Assembly (NCBI RefSeq): GCF_003625485.1
Contig: NZ_RAIR01000003.1
Coordinates: 1-64,000, forward strand
Source of the DNA: Butyrivibrio sp. CB08
GTDB lineage: Bacteria > Bacillota > Clostridia > Lachnospirales > Lachnospiraceae
DNA length: 64,000 nucleotides
Direction of reading: 5' to 3'
Under the pieces are notes generated by a model. The model worked only from the letters and a program-made list of their open reading frames with translations. It made no database searches and had not been told where the DNA came from. Position 1 is the first letter of the stretch. Every line of letters begins with the position of its first letter. Made by a program: the position numbers and the translations under genes. Shown one piece after another: positions 1 through 8,472 of the stretch.

Positions 1-181
1 TTACTCTAGTGTAGCAGCAAAAGGTTATTCCTGTTTACAAAAATAAGTTAGGTGTCTACTTTTACGTTATCACTTCACTTCCAGCAAATGACCAACTGTC
101 ATCGAGGAAAAAGTATACCTTCAGAGCACAGTCATACCTCCTGAAGGCATATTTCAAATTTTTTCGCACTCCAAAACTGAA

Positions 182-361
182 ATGACAACAAGAAAGAACA
201 ACAAGAAAGGACAACAAAAGAAAACCAGAGAGAAAATGGATCTTTATAGAGCCAGTGGGATCTATCCTGGCAAGAATCTGATGTTCACCTACGAGACCGA
301 GGATAATCCACTGGACATCACCGGCGTAAGAAAGATGCTGACTGAAGTGTTTCTGTCTTGA
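182..361 (+). CDS. hypothetical protein, 59 aa, possible remnant
   Basis: A short open frame starts at ATG 182 and ends at TGA 359. The first 18 residues are almost all Lys, Asn, Gln, Thr and Arg, and the rest reads like a small soluble protein tail. The frame is open upstream back to about 92, so this may be the end of an older, longer gene. I see no convincing ribosome binding site and recognise no family. Bases 1-181 hold nothing else I can support. Confidence 0.25.
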   Translation: MTTRKNNKKGQQKKTREKMDLYRASGIYPGKNLMFTYETEDNPLDITGVRKMLTEVFLS

Positions 362-415
362 AATCAGCATAAAATCCGCTAGACTAATATATAACATCTA
401 AAATCAGGAGGACTT

Positions 416-874
416 ATGCGTACAGCACGTAGTGAAAAAGAGAACCTGATCAGAGAGAAGATGCTCTCTGAATTATATTCAAATCAGTACAACCAATTTA
501 TTGGTTTCGAGGTATTGGAGCTTAGTCCAACCTACAGTAAATCCAGAGTCAAATGTGACGAGAGACTCCACAATACCTACGGAAGCATACACGGCGGAGC
601 ACTGCTGTCATTTGTTGATGCCATGGCCGGCGCAACAGGCAGCATGAGCGGTTATTATGTTACCACCGTTTCCGCGAATCTTAACTTCCTTCTCCCTGCG
701 GTTAACACAGAGTACATATACTGCGAATGCATGAAACTTAAGACTGGAAAACATATCCTCGTCTTTGACATCAGAGTAACTGACGATGAGGGCAACCTGC
801 TTGATAGCGGAGAGTTCTCCTTCTTTGCCAGCAAAGTTCCAGTACTTGATAGCAACCTGAAATATGGCAAATAG
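416..874 (+). CDS. PaaI-family hotdog-fold thioesterase
   Basis: The 152-residue product fits the single-domain PaaI/YbgC hotdog thioesterases, cytoplasmic enzymes that hydrolyse acyl-CoA thioesters. The diagnostic segment is HGGALLSFVDAMAGA at residues 59-73, where the HGG turn and the Asp on the long helix are the usual active-site elements. The start at 416 is set by AGGAGG 6 bases upstream. It is followed at once by a Nudix gene and is probably co-transcribed with it. The substrate cannot be told from sequence. The extended N-terminus of about 25 residues before the fold is somewhat longer than usual. Confidence 0.85.
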   Translation: MRTARSEKENLIREKMLSELYSNQYNQFIGFEVLELSPTYSKSRVKCDERLHNTYGSIHGGALLSFVDAMAGATGSMSGYYVTTVSANLNFLLPAVNTEYIYCECMKLKTGKHILVFDIRVTDDEGNLLDSGEFSFFASKVPVLDSNLKYGK

Positions 875-890
875 GAAGATCACAGAAAAC

Positions 891-1379
891 ATGAAAACAA
901 TCGACATCGTTGGCGACAACTATTTTGGGAAATGGACTAACACCCGCACGGCCTGCAGGGCGGTCATAATACAGGATGGCAAGCTCCTGCTGTCCTACGC
1001 AGCTGTAGACGACATATGGATGCTTCCTGGCGGAGGACTTGAGGATGGAGAGGGAGAAAGAGATTGCTGCGTCCGGGAAGTTGCTGAGGAGACCGGATAT
1101 GTGGTAAGACCCTCAGACTGCATGCTGGAAATAAATGAATACTACGAAGACTGGAAATGGGTAAACAGATATTTCTTCGCAGAGGTAGTGGAGACAACAG
1201 AAGTGAAGCTCACGGAGAGAGAAAAAGAAGTTGGAATGGAACCAAGGTGGCTGCCCATAGATGAGATCATCGCCATTTTCTCAGAACACGCTTCCTACGC
1301 TGATACAGACGAGATGAAGCGTGGGATGTACCTTAGAGAATACACGGCACTTCAGGAGCTGATTCAGCAAGCAAACTGA
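891..1379 (+). CDS. Nudix hydrolase
   Basis: The 162-residue Nudix-domain protein probably hydrolyses a nucleoside diphosphate linked to another group. The Nudix box, G-x5-E-x7-REVAEETGY, is complete at residues 48-70 with the metal-binding REVAEE core. I chose ATG 891, behind a weak AGGAAG. An in-frame ATG at 864 would overlap the thioesterase gene by 11 bases and has no ribosome binding site. The N-terminus GDNYFGKWTNTRTACRAVI is typical of small MutT-like proteins without a further domain. The substrate is unknown. A shared terminator lies between it and the convergent cysteine synthase gene. Confidence 0.85.
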   Translation: MKTIDIVGDNYFGKWTNTRTACRAVIIQDGKLLLSYAAVDDIWMLPGGGLEDGEGERDCCVREVAEETGYVVRPSDCMLEINEYYEDWKWVNRYFFAEVVETTEVKLTEREKEVGMEPRWLPIDEIIAIFSEHASYADTDEMKRGMYLREYTALQELIQQAN

Positions 1380-1404
1380 ACCGAATTCCCTAAACGCATA
1401 CAAA

Positions 1405-1440
1405 AAGCCTGAGAGCACACTCGCTCCCAGGCTTAAATTT
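1405..1440. terminator. bidirectional terminator
   Basis: A 12-base stem (1405-1416 with 1423-1434, one G-T pair) is flanked by A-rich sequence on the left and T-rich sequence on the right. It lies between the convergent Nudix and cysteine synthase genes and can serve both. Confidence 0.8.
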
Positions 1441-1453
1441 TCCATCAAATTCT

Positions 1454-2383
1454 TCAATCATCAAACAGTGGTGTTGAGAAATATCTTTCCGCCGTATCAG
1501 GCAGTACAGTCACAACAGTTTTCCCAGGACCAAGCTTTTTGGCGAGCTTGATGGCTGCAGCAACATTGGTTCCGCTGGAGATTCCGCACATGAGACCTTC
1601 AAGTCTTGCAAGGTCCTTGGATGTCTCGATGGCTTCTTTATCAGAAACCAGGCAGATGTTGTCGTAGATTGACTGGTTGAGGATCTCAGGGATGATGCCA
1701 TCTCCGATACCCATCTGCAGGTGAGTTCCGATGTTTCCTCCGGCAAGGATCGCGGCGTTTTCTGGCTCCGCTGCCCAGATCTCCATGTCAGGGTATTTCT
1801 CTTTTAACACTTCACCGATACCTGTCAGGGTGCCGCCAGTGCCGATTCCTGAGCAGAAACCGTGGATCGGGCGATCAGCCTGTTCAAGAATCTCAAGGGC
1901 TGTGGCCTTTTTGTGGGCCATGGTGTTGTTGGGATTTTCAAACTGCTGTGGCACGAAGACCTTAGGGTTTTCATCGCGCATCTTAAGAGCAGTCTGCAAA
2001 CATTCGTCGATGCACTTTCCGATGTCGCCGTCGTCGTGAATAAGGACAACCTCAGCGCCGTAGTGCCTTATGAGCTTTCTGCGCTCTTCGCTGACGGAGT
2101 CAGGCATGATGATAATGGTCTTGTAACCTTTGACTGCGCCGATGAGCGCCAGGCCAATTCCCTGGTTGCCGCTGGTGGGTTCCACAATAATGGAATCCTC
2201 GTGAATGAGGCCCTGCTTCTCAGCCTCTGTTATCATGTTAAGGGCGGTTCTGGTCTTGATTGATCCGCCGATATTTGTTCCTTCGAATTTAACAAGGACT
2301 TCTGCGCAGTCCTTATCAACCATTCTGTTAAGTCTCACAAGAGGCGTATTTCCAACTGCCTCAAGCACATTTTCGTAGATCAA
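1454..2383 (-). CDS. cysK: PLP-dependent cysteine synthase family protein
   Basis: The 309-residue fold-type II PLP enzyme is of CysK length. CysK makes cysteine from O-acetylserine and sulfide in the cytoplasm. The PLP lysine is K43 in GGSIKTRTA, the substrate loop is PTSGNQG (residues 69-75), the phosphate loop is GTGGTLTG, and the C-terminus LPDTAERYFSTPLF is CysK-like. Two positions are unusual: KTR replaces the common KDR after the lysine, and the Asn loop reads GNQG rather than GNTG. A relative acting on another beta-substituted serine is therefore possible. The start codon is TTG, fixed by GAGGAAA 6 bases upstream. It has its own promoter in the gap shared with ybaK. Confidence 0.82.
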   Translation of the reverse strand: MIYENVLEAVGNTPLVRLNRMVDKDCAEVLVKFEGTNIGGSIKTRTALNMITEAEKQGLIHEDSIIVEPTSGNQGIGLALIGAVKGYKTIIIMPDSVSEERRKLIRHYGAEVVLIHDDGDIGKCIDECLQTALKMRDENPKVFVPQQFENPNNTMAHKKATALEILEQADRPIHGFCSGIGTGGTLTGIGEVLKEKYPDMEIWAAEPENAAILAGGNIGTHLQMGIGDGIIPEILNQSIYDNICLVSDKEAIETSKDLARLEGLMCGISSGTNVAAAIKLAKKLGPGKTVVTVLPDTAERYFSTPLFDD

Positions 2384-2445
2384 GATTTCCTCTTTCTACC
2401 CTTTCCGAAAAGGGCGTCCAAAATTCTTCAAACAATACATATTTG

Positions 2446-2474
2446 AGCATAAGTTTCTTTTTTAGTGCTGTCAA
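2446..2474 (-). promoter_or_regulatory. sigma-A promoter of the cysteine synthase gene
   Basis: On the minus strand TTGACA (complement 2469-2474) is followed after 17 bases by TATGCT (complement 2446-2451). It lies 63 bases before the TTG start and fires away from ybaK. Confidence 0.6.
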
Positions 2475-2491
2475 GAATTAGCGAAATATTG

Positions 2492-2500
2492 TGGTAAAAT
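2492..2500 (+). promoter_or_regulatory. extended -10 promoter of ybaK-like gene
   Basis: TGG-TAAAAT forms an extended -10 element 25 bases before the ATG at 2526. No good -35 is present, which fits an extended -10 promoter. It overlaps the back of the divergent cysK promoter region. Confidence 0.45.
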
Positions 2501-2525
2501 ATGTTGAGAGTTAGGAGGCAAGGAC

Positions 2526-3074
2526 ATGACAGAGTTATTTACCGGAAGACCAGTAAGCGCCGAGGGGCGCCTGCCAAGAGAAATCAGAGTCTATGATCTG
2601 TTGGACGAACTTCAAATAGAGTACAAAAGAGCTGACCACGAGCCCACCACAACCATGGAAGCCTGCGAAGAGGTGGACAAAGTGCTGGGCACAGTGATGT
2701 GCAAGAACCTGTTTTTGTGCAACAGACAGAAGACCAGGTTTTACCTTCTTCTCATGCCAGGTGACAAGAAGTTTAAGACAAAAGAGCTGTCGGCTCAGAT
2801 AAATTCAGCCAGGCTCTCTTTTGCCGAAGCAGAAGATATGCTGAAATACCTGGACATCGAGCCCGGGGCAGTGAGCGTGATGGGGCTCATGAACGACAAA
2901 AATCACGAGGTGCAGCTCCTGGTGGACGAGGACGTCAAGGCCGGAGAGTTCATCGGATGCCATCCATGCGTTTGCACATCCAGCATGAAGATCAAGGCCG
3001 CAGACATTTTCGAGAAGTTCCTGCCGGCGGTGGGACACGAATATCAGACAGTGCATCTGGTTGGGGAGGACTAA
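2526..3074 (+). CDS. free-standing prolyl-tRNA editing protein (ProX/YbaK family)
   Basis: The 182-residue protein has the YbaK/ProX editing fold, which deacylates mischarged tRNA(Pro) in trans. Family features are the HEPTTTMEACEE segment after the first helix, CKNLFLCNRQKTRFYLLLMP with the conserved lysine, and the PGAVSVMGLMND turn. The C-terminus HPCVCTSSMKIKAADI is typical of the clostridial prolyl-tRNA-synthetase-associated domain proteins, which makes ProX (Ala-tRNA(Pro)) slightly more likely than YbaK (Cys-tRNA(Pro)). TAGGAGG sets the start. The Dabb gene follows after two bases. Confidence 0.85.
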   Translation: MTELFTGRPVSAEGRLPREIRVYDLLDELQIEYKRADHEPTTTMEACEEVDKVLGTVMCKNLFLCNRQKTRFYLLLMPGDKKFKTKELSAQINSARLSFAEAEDMLKYLDIEPGAVSVMGLMNDKNHEVQLLVDEDVKAGEFIGCHPCVCTSSMKIKAADIFEKFLPAVGHEYQTVHLVGED

Positions 3075-3076
3075 AA

Positions 3077-3358
3077 ATGAAGCATTACATAATCGCGAAA
3101 TTCAAGGACAGAAACGATACAGAAAAGCTCCTTCCGGAGATAACAGCTCTTTTCCAAAAGAGCCTTGACCTTCCGGGAGTTGATGGCGTCACCATTCACA
3201 AGTCAAACAGCACCAGGGACAACAGGTACAGCCTCATGATCGAGATGGATCTGTCAAAAGAGGGACTGGAGGCCTTTGATGCGTCGGAGGTCCACAAGGA
3301 GTGGAAGGCGACCTACGGGGAGAGGCTTGAGAGCAAGGCGATATTTGACTGCGACTGA
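3077..3358 (+). CDS. Dabb (dimeric alpha-beta barrel) stress-responsive protein
   Basis: The 93-residue product has the pattern of the stress-responsive A/B barrel (Dabb) family. It begins MKHYIIAKFKD, has a central HKSNSTRDNRYSLMIEMDL strand pair, and ends with the HKEW helix. Such proteins form homodimers, and most have no known substrate. The start at 3077 follows GGGGAGGA, which overlaps the end of the preceding gene, so the two are probably translated from one message. A longer frame opening at 2957 lies inside the upstream gene and is not the real start. Confidence 0.8.
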   Translation: MKHYIIAKFKDRNDTEKLLPEITALFQKSLDLPGVDGVTIHKSNSTRDNRYSLMIEMDLSKEGLEAFDASEVHKEWKATYGERLESKAIFDCD

Positions 3359-3379
3359 TTTGATGGGAGGAGCGAGGAT

Positions 3380-4126
3380 ATGCTTAACGACTTTTACGAT
3401 GACAGTGAACCAATAGTTAACTTCGAGACTTTTTACGGGCCCAGGAAAAATCTGGTGGAGAAGTGCCTCGTCATTTTCTCAAAGGTGATCTATGACCACA
3501 TGCTTGAGGAATATGAGTGCGAGCAGATTGCGGAGATCGGGGCCTGCAACGGCGCGATCCCGGTTATGGCTTTTGAACATAATGGAGAAAAAGTCGCTTT
3601 CTACCTGACAATGATCGGCTCCGCGCTGGCGGGAGGAACTGTGGCGGAGGCTAGTCACCTTACGGGAGCCAGCAAATTTGTGATGTTTGGATCCTGCGGA
3701 AGTCTTGACGCGGAGAAGACAACTGGAAAGTTTATCTTACCAACGGAGGCTTATAGAGGAGAGGGCCTGTCATATTACTATGCTAAGGCCCAGGATTATA
3801 TCAAGGTAAAGAACTCCGATAAGCTGGCGGAAATCTTTGCGGAGATCAACGTTCCATTTGTACAGGGAAGAATCTGGACCACAGACTCAATGCTCAGGGA
3901 AACAGTGAATCTCGTTAACAAGAGGAAGAGCGAGGGCTGCATCGCAGTTGAGATGGAAGTTGCCGGAGTGCAGGCGGTGTGCGATTTCTACGGATATGAG
4001 CTGTACGATTTTCTGGCAGCAGGCGACGTGCTGGTTGAAGGCGACTACCAGGTGGAGGGGCTTGCAGACGCCAACCACAACCTGGACAAGCTGCAGATCG
4101 CGCTTAAGATTTTGGAGAGAATTTGA
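3380..4126 (+). CDS. nucleoside phosphorylase family protein
   Basis: The 248-residue protein belongs to the PNP/UDP phosphorylase superfamily, which cleaves nucleosides with phosphate. The phosphate-loop strand FVMFGSCGSL and the hallmark segment AVEMEVAGVQAVCDFYG, whose Glu contacts the ribose, are both present. Length agrees with hexameric uridine or purine nucleoside phosphorylases. The base preference cannot be read reliably, and the base-binding stretch YDFLAAGDVLVEGDY is unusual. A GGGAGGAGCGAGG site precedes the ATG. The next feature downstream is the thiamin riboswitch, so the transcript probably ends before 4224. Confidence 0.82.
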   Translation: MLNDFYDDSEPIVNFETFYGPRKNLVEKCLVIFSKVIYDHMLEEYECEQIAEIGACNGAIPVMAFEHNGEKVAFYLTMIGSALAGGTVAEASHLTGASKFVMFGSCGSLDAEKTTGKFILPTEAYRGEGLSYYYAKAQDYIKVKNSDKLAEIFAEINVPFVQGRIWTTDSMLRETVNLVNKRKSEGCIAVEMEVAGVQAVCDFYGYELYDFLAAGDVLVEGDYQVEGLADANHNLDKLQIALKILERI

Positions 4127-4223
4127 GGCGGACGATAGTTCTTTTGCCGGATTGAGAAATTCTCCTTGCGCGAAAGCCGCTTATGGTCTATCATTGAACC
4201 TAATGTAACAACAATTCAATAGA

Positions 4224-4311
4224 CGGGAGCTTGTATTACAGGCTGAGAGGAAGGTGCGACCTTCGACCGAGAACCTGATTTGGATAATGCCAACGTAGGG
4301 ATGCCTTCTGG
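4224..4311 (+). promoter_or_regulatory. TPP riboswitch (THI element)
   Basis: The aptamer core is recognisable. CTGAGAGG at 4243-4250 is followed by the pyrimidine-sensor part GAACCTGATTTGG and by the pyrophosphate-sensor part ATAATGCCAACGTAGGGA. It precedes thiW-thiME-thiD-thiC, as expected for feedback by thiamin pyrophosphate. A terminator follows at 4337-4368. Confidence 0.95.
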
Positions 4312-4336
4312 ATTTGCGTGGAATGGAAGAGTTTGC

Positions 4337-4368
4337 GGGAGCTATCTTGTCAGGTAGCTCCCTTTTTT
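4337..4368 (+). terminator. riboswitch-controlled terminator
   Basis: GGGAGCTA (4337-4344) pairs with TAGCTCCC (4355-4362), followed by six Ts. This is the expression platform of the TPP riboswitch. The same seven bases GGGAGCT also occur at the 5' edge of the aptamer (4225-4231), so the 3' arm has two possible partners. Confidence 0.85.
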
Positions 4369-4390
4369 GCGCCCGTCGGAAGGAGACAGT

Positions 4391-4927
4391 ATGAAGAAAA
4401 GTAACTATCTAAAACGAATGGTGATGCTGGGCATGTTCGTGGCCCTTGGGGTAGTCATATCGCCAATTCTCAGAGTTGAGGGGATGTGCCCCATGGCGCA
4501 CCTCATCAACATCACCTGCGCAGTTTTCCTGGGCCCCTGGTACGCCCTGCTTTGCGCGCTTCTGATCGGAATCATCCGAATGGCGGTGATGGGGATCCCG
4601 CCTCTGGCCCTGACCGGAGCCATCTTCGGCGCTACATTATCCGGCGTCTTCTACAAACTATCCAAAGGTAAGATCATCGCCGCGGTCCTCGGGGAGATCA
4701 TCGGCACCGGCGTCATCGGCGCCATCGTTTCCTACCCTGTCATGACTTTTTTCTGGGGAAAAGAGGGACTGACCTGGTTCTTCTATGTTCCCTCATTTAT
4801 CATGGGCACGCTGATCGGCGGAAGCATCGCATTTTTCCTGCTTAAAAACCTCGAGGCAGCGGGACTCCTGACCAGGATGCAGGAGAGCCTTCGCGACCAA
4901 CCAGCAAAGGAAAAAGAGGCAGCATGA
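4391..4927 (+). CDS. thiW: ThiW, thiazole-type ECF transporter S component
   Basis: The 178-residue, strongly hydrophobic protein has five to six membrane segments and matches ThiW, the substrate-binding S component thought to import the hydroxyethylthiazole moiety of thiamin through a shared energy-coupling module. GMCPMAHLINITCAVFLGPW (residues 33-52) and the GIPPLALTGAIFGA segment are characteristic. The start is ATG 4391, 6 bases behind AGGAG; an earlier TTG at 4367 lies in the terminator. Its stop overlaps the thiME start in ATGA. Pairing with a thiazole kinase supports a salvage role. Confidence 0.9.
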   Translation: MKKSNYLKRMVMLGMFVALGVVISPILRVEGMCPMAHLINITCAVFLGPWYALLCALLIGIIRMAVMGIPPLALTGAIFGATLSGVFYKLSKGKIIAAVLGEIIGTGVIGAIVSYPVMTFFWGKEGLTWFFYVPSFIMGTLIGGSIAFFLLKNLEAAGLLTRMQESLRDQPAKEKEAA

Positions 4928-6333
4928 AAACTAAGAATTCACCACTAATTCATTGCATCACAAATCCGATTTCCATGACCCAGTGTGCCAACACAGTCCT
5001 GGCCCTTGGGGCTAAGCCCATCATGGCAGAGCATCCAGGGGAGGTAAAAGAGATAACGGCTACCGCGAAAGCGCTCCTGCTTAACCTGGGGAACATCTCC
5101 GGCACCAGAATGGAAGCCATGGAGATAGCCTTTGGGGAGGCTTTGGTGCGTGACATCCCAGTTGTTATAGACGCTGTGGGTGTTTCCTGCTCGAAGCTTA
5201 GAAGAGATTTTCTGCTAGCTCTTTTGGGGAAAAGAGCTAACGACTCATGTCTGGTTATCAAAGGAAACTACTCTGAGATCCTTGCGACATGTGATGAGAG
5301 CTACAGGTCTGAAGGCGTTGATGCTGCGAAGGGAATTGAAAGAGAAGAGGTTGCAAGGGCGGCGGAAGAGCTTGCGAGAGAGCGAGGGGCTGTTGTTCTT
5401 GCCAGCGGCGCCGTGGACATCGTTACGGACGGCGAGAGGACAGAGCTTGTGGAAGGCGGATGTCCTGAGCTTGCCATGATAACAGGAACAGGATGCATGC
5501 TTGGGGCGATCTGCGCGACGCTGCTGGCGGAGAGCAGAGGATTGGCAACTGTCGCGGATGCGTGCAGACTTCTTGGAACAGCTGGGGAGAAGGCTGCCAA
5601 GGACTCTCATGGAGGAGCTGGCTCGTTCCTTGTTAAGCTAATGGACGACATTTCGATGGGAGGCGAGCAGGTTATGCAGCGCGTGACAAAAGACCAACTA
5701 AAACTCTACCTGGTCACAGACAGTACCGGCCTTTCAGAAGAGGAGTTTTTGACGAAGGTGGAGGCTGCACTGCAAGGCGGAGTCACCTTCCTGCAGATCA
5801 GAGAAAAGGACAGACCAACCCTTGATTATATTGACCTGGCCAGAAAAGTCCACGAGATCAGTGCTCGCTACAACGTGCCCCTTGTGGTAGATGACAGGGT
5901 GGATGTTGCTATGGCAATTGATGCTGAGGGAGTACATCTTGGCCAGAGCGACATGCCTGTGGACGAAGCAAGAAAGCTCCTTGGAGATAGCAAGATAATT
6001 GGAGCAACAGCCAAGACCGTGGAGCAGGCAAGGGTAGCCAAGGACATGGGAGCTGACTACATAGGAGTTGGAGCCATCTATCCTACAACAACTAAGGTAA
6101 AGACCATCATCACTTCAGTGGATACTTTAAGGGACATCTGCGAGAAAGTGGAAATCCCTGCCAATGCCATCGGAGGACTTAATAAGGACAACATCGACGT
6201 GCTTAAGGGAGTGCCAATCGCCGGCATCTGCGTGGTGTCAGCAATCATGAAGGCAGAGGATTCCTACAAGGCCACAAGAGATCTGCTCGCGCGAATGGAC
6301 GAACTTGAAATAGGAAAGGGGAATAGCCTATGA
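4924..6333 (+). CDS. thiM-thiE: ThiM-ThiE fusion (hydroxyethylthiazole kinase / thiamin phosphate synthase)
   Basis: A 469-residue fusion. Residues 1-250 are ThiM, which phosphorylates hydroxyethylthiazole, with the N-terminal [14 protein letters not shown] and the catalytic anion-hole segment TGTGCMLGA. Residues from about 258 onward are ThiE, which joins thiazole phosphate to HMP pyrophosphate, with [29 protein letters not shown] and the GIGP-loop equivalent [11 protein letters not shown]. Joining the two enzymes channels the thiazole phosphate. The start overlaps thiW by four bases. The last codons are repeated just downstream, a recent tandem duplication. Confidence 0.93.
   Translation: MKTKNSPLIHCITNPISMTQCANTVLALGAKPIMAEHPGEVKEITATAKALLLNLGNISGTRMEAMEIAFGEALVRDIPVVIDAVGVSCSKLRRDFLLALLGKRANDSCLVIKGNYSEILATCDESYRSEGVDAAKGIEREEVARAAEELARERGAVVLASGAVDIVTDGERTELVEGGCPELAMITGTGCMLGAICATLLAESRGLATVADACRLLGTAGEKAAKDSHGGAGSFLVKLMDDISMGGEQVMQRVTKDQLKLYLVTDSTGLSEEEFLTKVEAALQGGVTFLQIREKDRPTLDYIDLARKVHEISARYNVPLVVDDRVDVAMAIDAEGVHLGQSDMPVDEARKLLGDSKIIGATAKTVEQARVAKDMGADYIGVGAIYPTTTKVKTIITSVDTLRDICEKVEIPANAIGGLNKDNIDVLKGVPIAGICVVSAIMKAEDSYKATRDLLARMDELEIGKGNSL
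5216..5239. repeat. head-to-head pair of the AAAAGAGCT word inside thiM
   Basis: Two 10-base arms, TAGCTCTTTT (5216-5225) and AAAAGAGCTA (5230-5239), surround GGGG. The hairpin lies in the middle of the thiM coding frame, so it is not a terminator. It is the only place in the window where two copies of the iterated word meet as a tight palindrome, apart from the hsp20 terminator. Confidence 0.8.
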
Positions 6334-6355
6334 AATTTGGAATAGGAAAGGGGAA
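6309..6355 (+). repeat. 15-base direct repeat at the thiE-thiD junction
   Basis: AATAGGAAAGGGGAA occurs at 6309-6323 (last codons of thiE) and again at 6341-6355, where its AGGGG serves as the thiD ribosome binding site. The start-to-start distance is 32 bases. It looks like a short tandem duplication of the thiE 3' end. Confidence 0.85.
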
Positions 6356-6365
6356 CTGTCCATGA
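6330..6365 (+). CDS. possible 11-residue linking cistron between thiME and thiD
   Basis: ATG 6330 overlaps the thiME stop, and its TGA (6363-6365) overlaps the thiD ATG 6362. The peptide [11 protein letters not shown] repeats the end of ThiE (EIGKGNSL). AGGAAAGGGG lies 10 bases upstream. It may only couple translation, and there is no evidence for a peptide function. Confidence 0.3.
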   Translation: MKFGIGKGNCP

Positions 6366-7153
6366 CACCTATGAAAAAAGTTTTGACCATCGCAGGAAGT
6401 GACCCTTCCGGAGGGGCAGGAATCCAGGCAGATCTTAAGACCATGGAGGCCCACGGAGTATATGGCATGAGCGTTATCACAGCTCTCACAGCTCAGAACA
6501 CCATGGGAGTTACTGGGAAATTCCCGGTACCAGCAGACTTCGTCACAGAACAATTAAATTCAATTTACGAGGACATCATCCCCGACGCTGTTAAGATTGG
6601 AATGCTGCCAGACGCAGAAGTGATGCGCTCTGTCCGGGATGCGCTCGTAGCTCATAACCAAAAGAATGTAGTACTGGACCCGGTTCTTAGCTCCACATCA
6701 GGAACCAACCTCTCGGAGGAGGATGCAAGGGAAGTTTTAAAGACTGCTCTTTTCCCGGTGTGCAGGCTAATTACGCCAAATATTCCTGAGGCAGAGGTGC
6801 TGGCAGGAACTGCCATAACATCTAAAGAAGAGATGGAAAGAGCCGCTAAGTTTCTATACGAAACCTACGGCTGCGGCGTTCTGATAAAAGGCGGACACAG
6901 CGGATTTACTGGGGAGAAGGCGGAAGATTGTCTGTGCGACGATAGCTCTTTTGCCTGGTTCTCGGACAGAAGGATAGATAATCCAAACACTCACGGGACA
7001 GGATGTACGTTGTCCAGTGCCATTGCATGCAATCTTGCGGAAGGCTTGAGTCTGCCAGAAGCAGTAGAACGCGCGAAGGCTTACCTTACAAAATGCATAG
7101 AAAAAGGGCTGGACCTTGGAAAAGGCAGAGGCCCGCTTGAACATAGAATTTAG
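6362..7153 (+). CDS. thiD: hydroxymethylpyrimidine / phosphomethylpyrimidine kinase ThiD
   Basis: The 263-residue ribokinase-fold enzyme makes HMP pyrophosphate in two phosphorylations for ThiE. The N-terminal [16 protein letters not shown] binds substrate. [10 protein letters not shown] and the C-terminal anion hole [13 protein letters not shown], with its catalytic base region, are intact. Start 6362 has AGGGG 8 bases upstream; ATG 6371 is an in-frame alternative that would remove three residues and matches the usual [11 protein letters not shown] start. It sits third in the thiamin operon. Confidence 0.93.
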   Translation: MTPMKKVLTIAGSDPSGGAGIQADLKTMEAHGVYGMSVITALTAQNTMGVTGKFPVPADFVTEQLNSIYEDIIPDAVKIGMLPDAEVMRSVRDALVAHNQKNVVLDPVLSSTSGTNLSEEDAREVLKTALFPVCRLITPNIPEAEVLAGTAITSKEEMERAAKFLYETYGCGVLIKGGHSGFTGEKAEDCLCDDSSFAWFSDRRIDNPNTHGTGCTLSSAIACNLAEGLSLPEAVERAKAYLTKCIEKGLDLGKGRGPLEHRI

Positions 7154-7167
7154 GAGGAGATTTAGGA

Positions 7168-8472
7168 ATGAGAAATTACACAACACAGATGGATGCTGCA
7201 AGGCAGGGGATCATCACACCGGAGATGGAGGCGGTTGCCAGGGACGAGTACAGGACTCCCGAGGAGATCAGGGACCTGGTTGCCAGGGGACAGGTTGCGA
7301 TCTGCGCCAACAAGAATCACAAATGTATTCAGCCAAAGGGCGTGGGTTCCATGCTGAAGACCAAGATAAACGTTAACCTTGGTGTGTCCAGGGACTGCAA
7401 GGACTACGACGTGGAGATGGAGAAGGTGATGGCGGCTGTGAACATGGGGGCTGACGCTATCATGGATCTGTCATCCCACGGAAATACGCAGCCTTTCAGG
7501 AAAAAACTCGTGGAGAGCTGTCCTGTGATGCTGGGAACTGTGCCAGTTTACGACAGCGTTATCCACTATCAGAGGGATCTGTCAGAGCTTACTGCTAAGG
7601 ATTTCATCGATGTGGTAAGGCTTCATGCTGAGGACGGCGTTGACTTTGTGACTCTCCACTGCGGTATTACCAGAAAGACCATCGAGCAGATAAAGAAACA
7701 TAAGAGAAAGATGAACATTGTTTCAAGGGGCGGATCTCTGGTGTTTGCCTGGATGAGCATGACCGGGCAGGAGAATCCATTTTATGAGTACTACGACGAG
7801 ATCCTGGAGATCTGCAGGGAGTACGACGTGACCATTTCTCTGGGAGACGCCTGCAGGCCTGGATGTCTTGCGGATGCCAGCGACGTGTGCCAGATCGAGG
7901 AGCTGGTAAGGCTTGGGGAGCTCACCAAGAGAGCCTGGGAGAAGGACGTGCAGGTCATGGTTGAGGGTCCTGGACACATGCCAATGGACCAGATCGAAGC
8001 CAACATGAAGATGCAGCAGACCATCTGCATGGGCGCTCCTTTCTATGTTCTGGGACCTCTTGTTACTGACATCGCTCCTGGCTACGACCATATCACTTCA
8101 GCTATTGGCGGTGCTATCGCGGCTGCCAGCGGTGCGGCTTTCCTGTGCTATGTAACTCCCGCTGAGCACCTGGCACTTCCAAACGTTGAGGACGTTAAGC
8201 AGGGAATCGTGGCTTCCAAGATCGCTGCCCACGCTGCAGATATCGCCAAGAAGATCCCACACGCCATGGACATCGACAATAAGATGGGCGACGCCAGAAG
8301 AGTTCTTGACTGGGATGCCCAGTGGGAGTGCGCCATCGACCCTGAGACCGCCAAGAAGATCCACGCAGACAGGGCTCCTGAATTTGACGATACCTGCTCC
8401 ATGTGCGGAAAATTCTGCGCGGTAAGAAGCATGAACAAGGCTCTGGCAGGAGAACATATCGATATTCTGTAA
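7168..8472 (+). CDS. thiC: phosphomethylpyrimidine synthase ThiC
   Basis: The 434-residue radical SAM enzyme rearranges aminoimidazole ribotide to HMP phosphate. It is the shorter anaerobe-type ThiC without the long N-terminal extension of E. coli ThiC. Conserved parts include [11 protein letters not shown], the [12 protein letters not shown] active-site strand and [11 protein letters not shown]. The C-terminal cluster motif reads CSMCGKFC, a CX2CX3C spacing, one residue shorter than the CX2CX4C I know from E. coli. AGGAGG precedes the ATG. This is the last gene of the thiamin operon. No thiazole-synthesis genes (thiG, thiH, thiF) are in the window, consistent with thiazole salvage. Confidence 0.95.
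   Translation: MRNYTTQMDAARQGIITPEMEAVARDEYRTPEEIRDLVARGQVAICANKNHKCIQPKGVGSMLKTKINVNLGVSRDCKDYDVEMEKVMAAVNMGADAIMDLSSHGNTQPFRKKLVESCPVMLGTVPVYDSVIHYQRDLSELTAKDFIDVVRLHAEDGVDFVTLHCGITRKTIEQIKKHKRKMNIVSRGGSLVFAWMSMTGQENPFYEYYDEILEICREYDVTISLGDACRPGCLADASDVCQIEELVRLGELTKRAWEKDVQVMVEGPGHMPMDQIEANMKMQQTICMGAPFYVLGPLVTDIAPGYDHITSAIGGAIAAASGAAFLCYVTPAEHLALPNVEDVKQGIVASKIAAHAADIAKKIPHAMDIDNKMGDARRVLDWDAQWECAIDPETAKKIHADRAPEFDDTCSMCGKFCAVRSMNKALAGEHIDIL

Noticed and set aside
1-181. A real minus-strand gene over the first 400 bases
   Set aside because: The long minus-strand frame has no start site and overlaps the well-placed binding site of the thioesterase gene; composition is not coding-like.
5216-5239. 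The thiM palindrome as a transcription terminator
   Set aside because: It is inside an intact frame, and GGGG lies in the loop with no T run behind the stem in coding direction.
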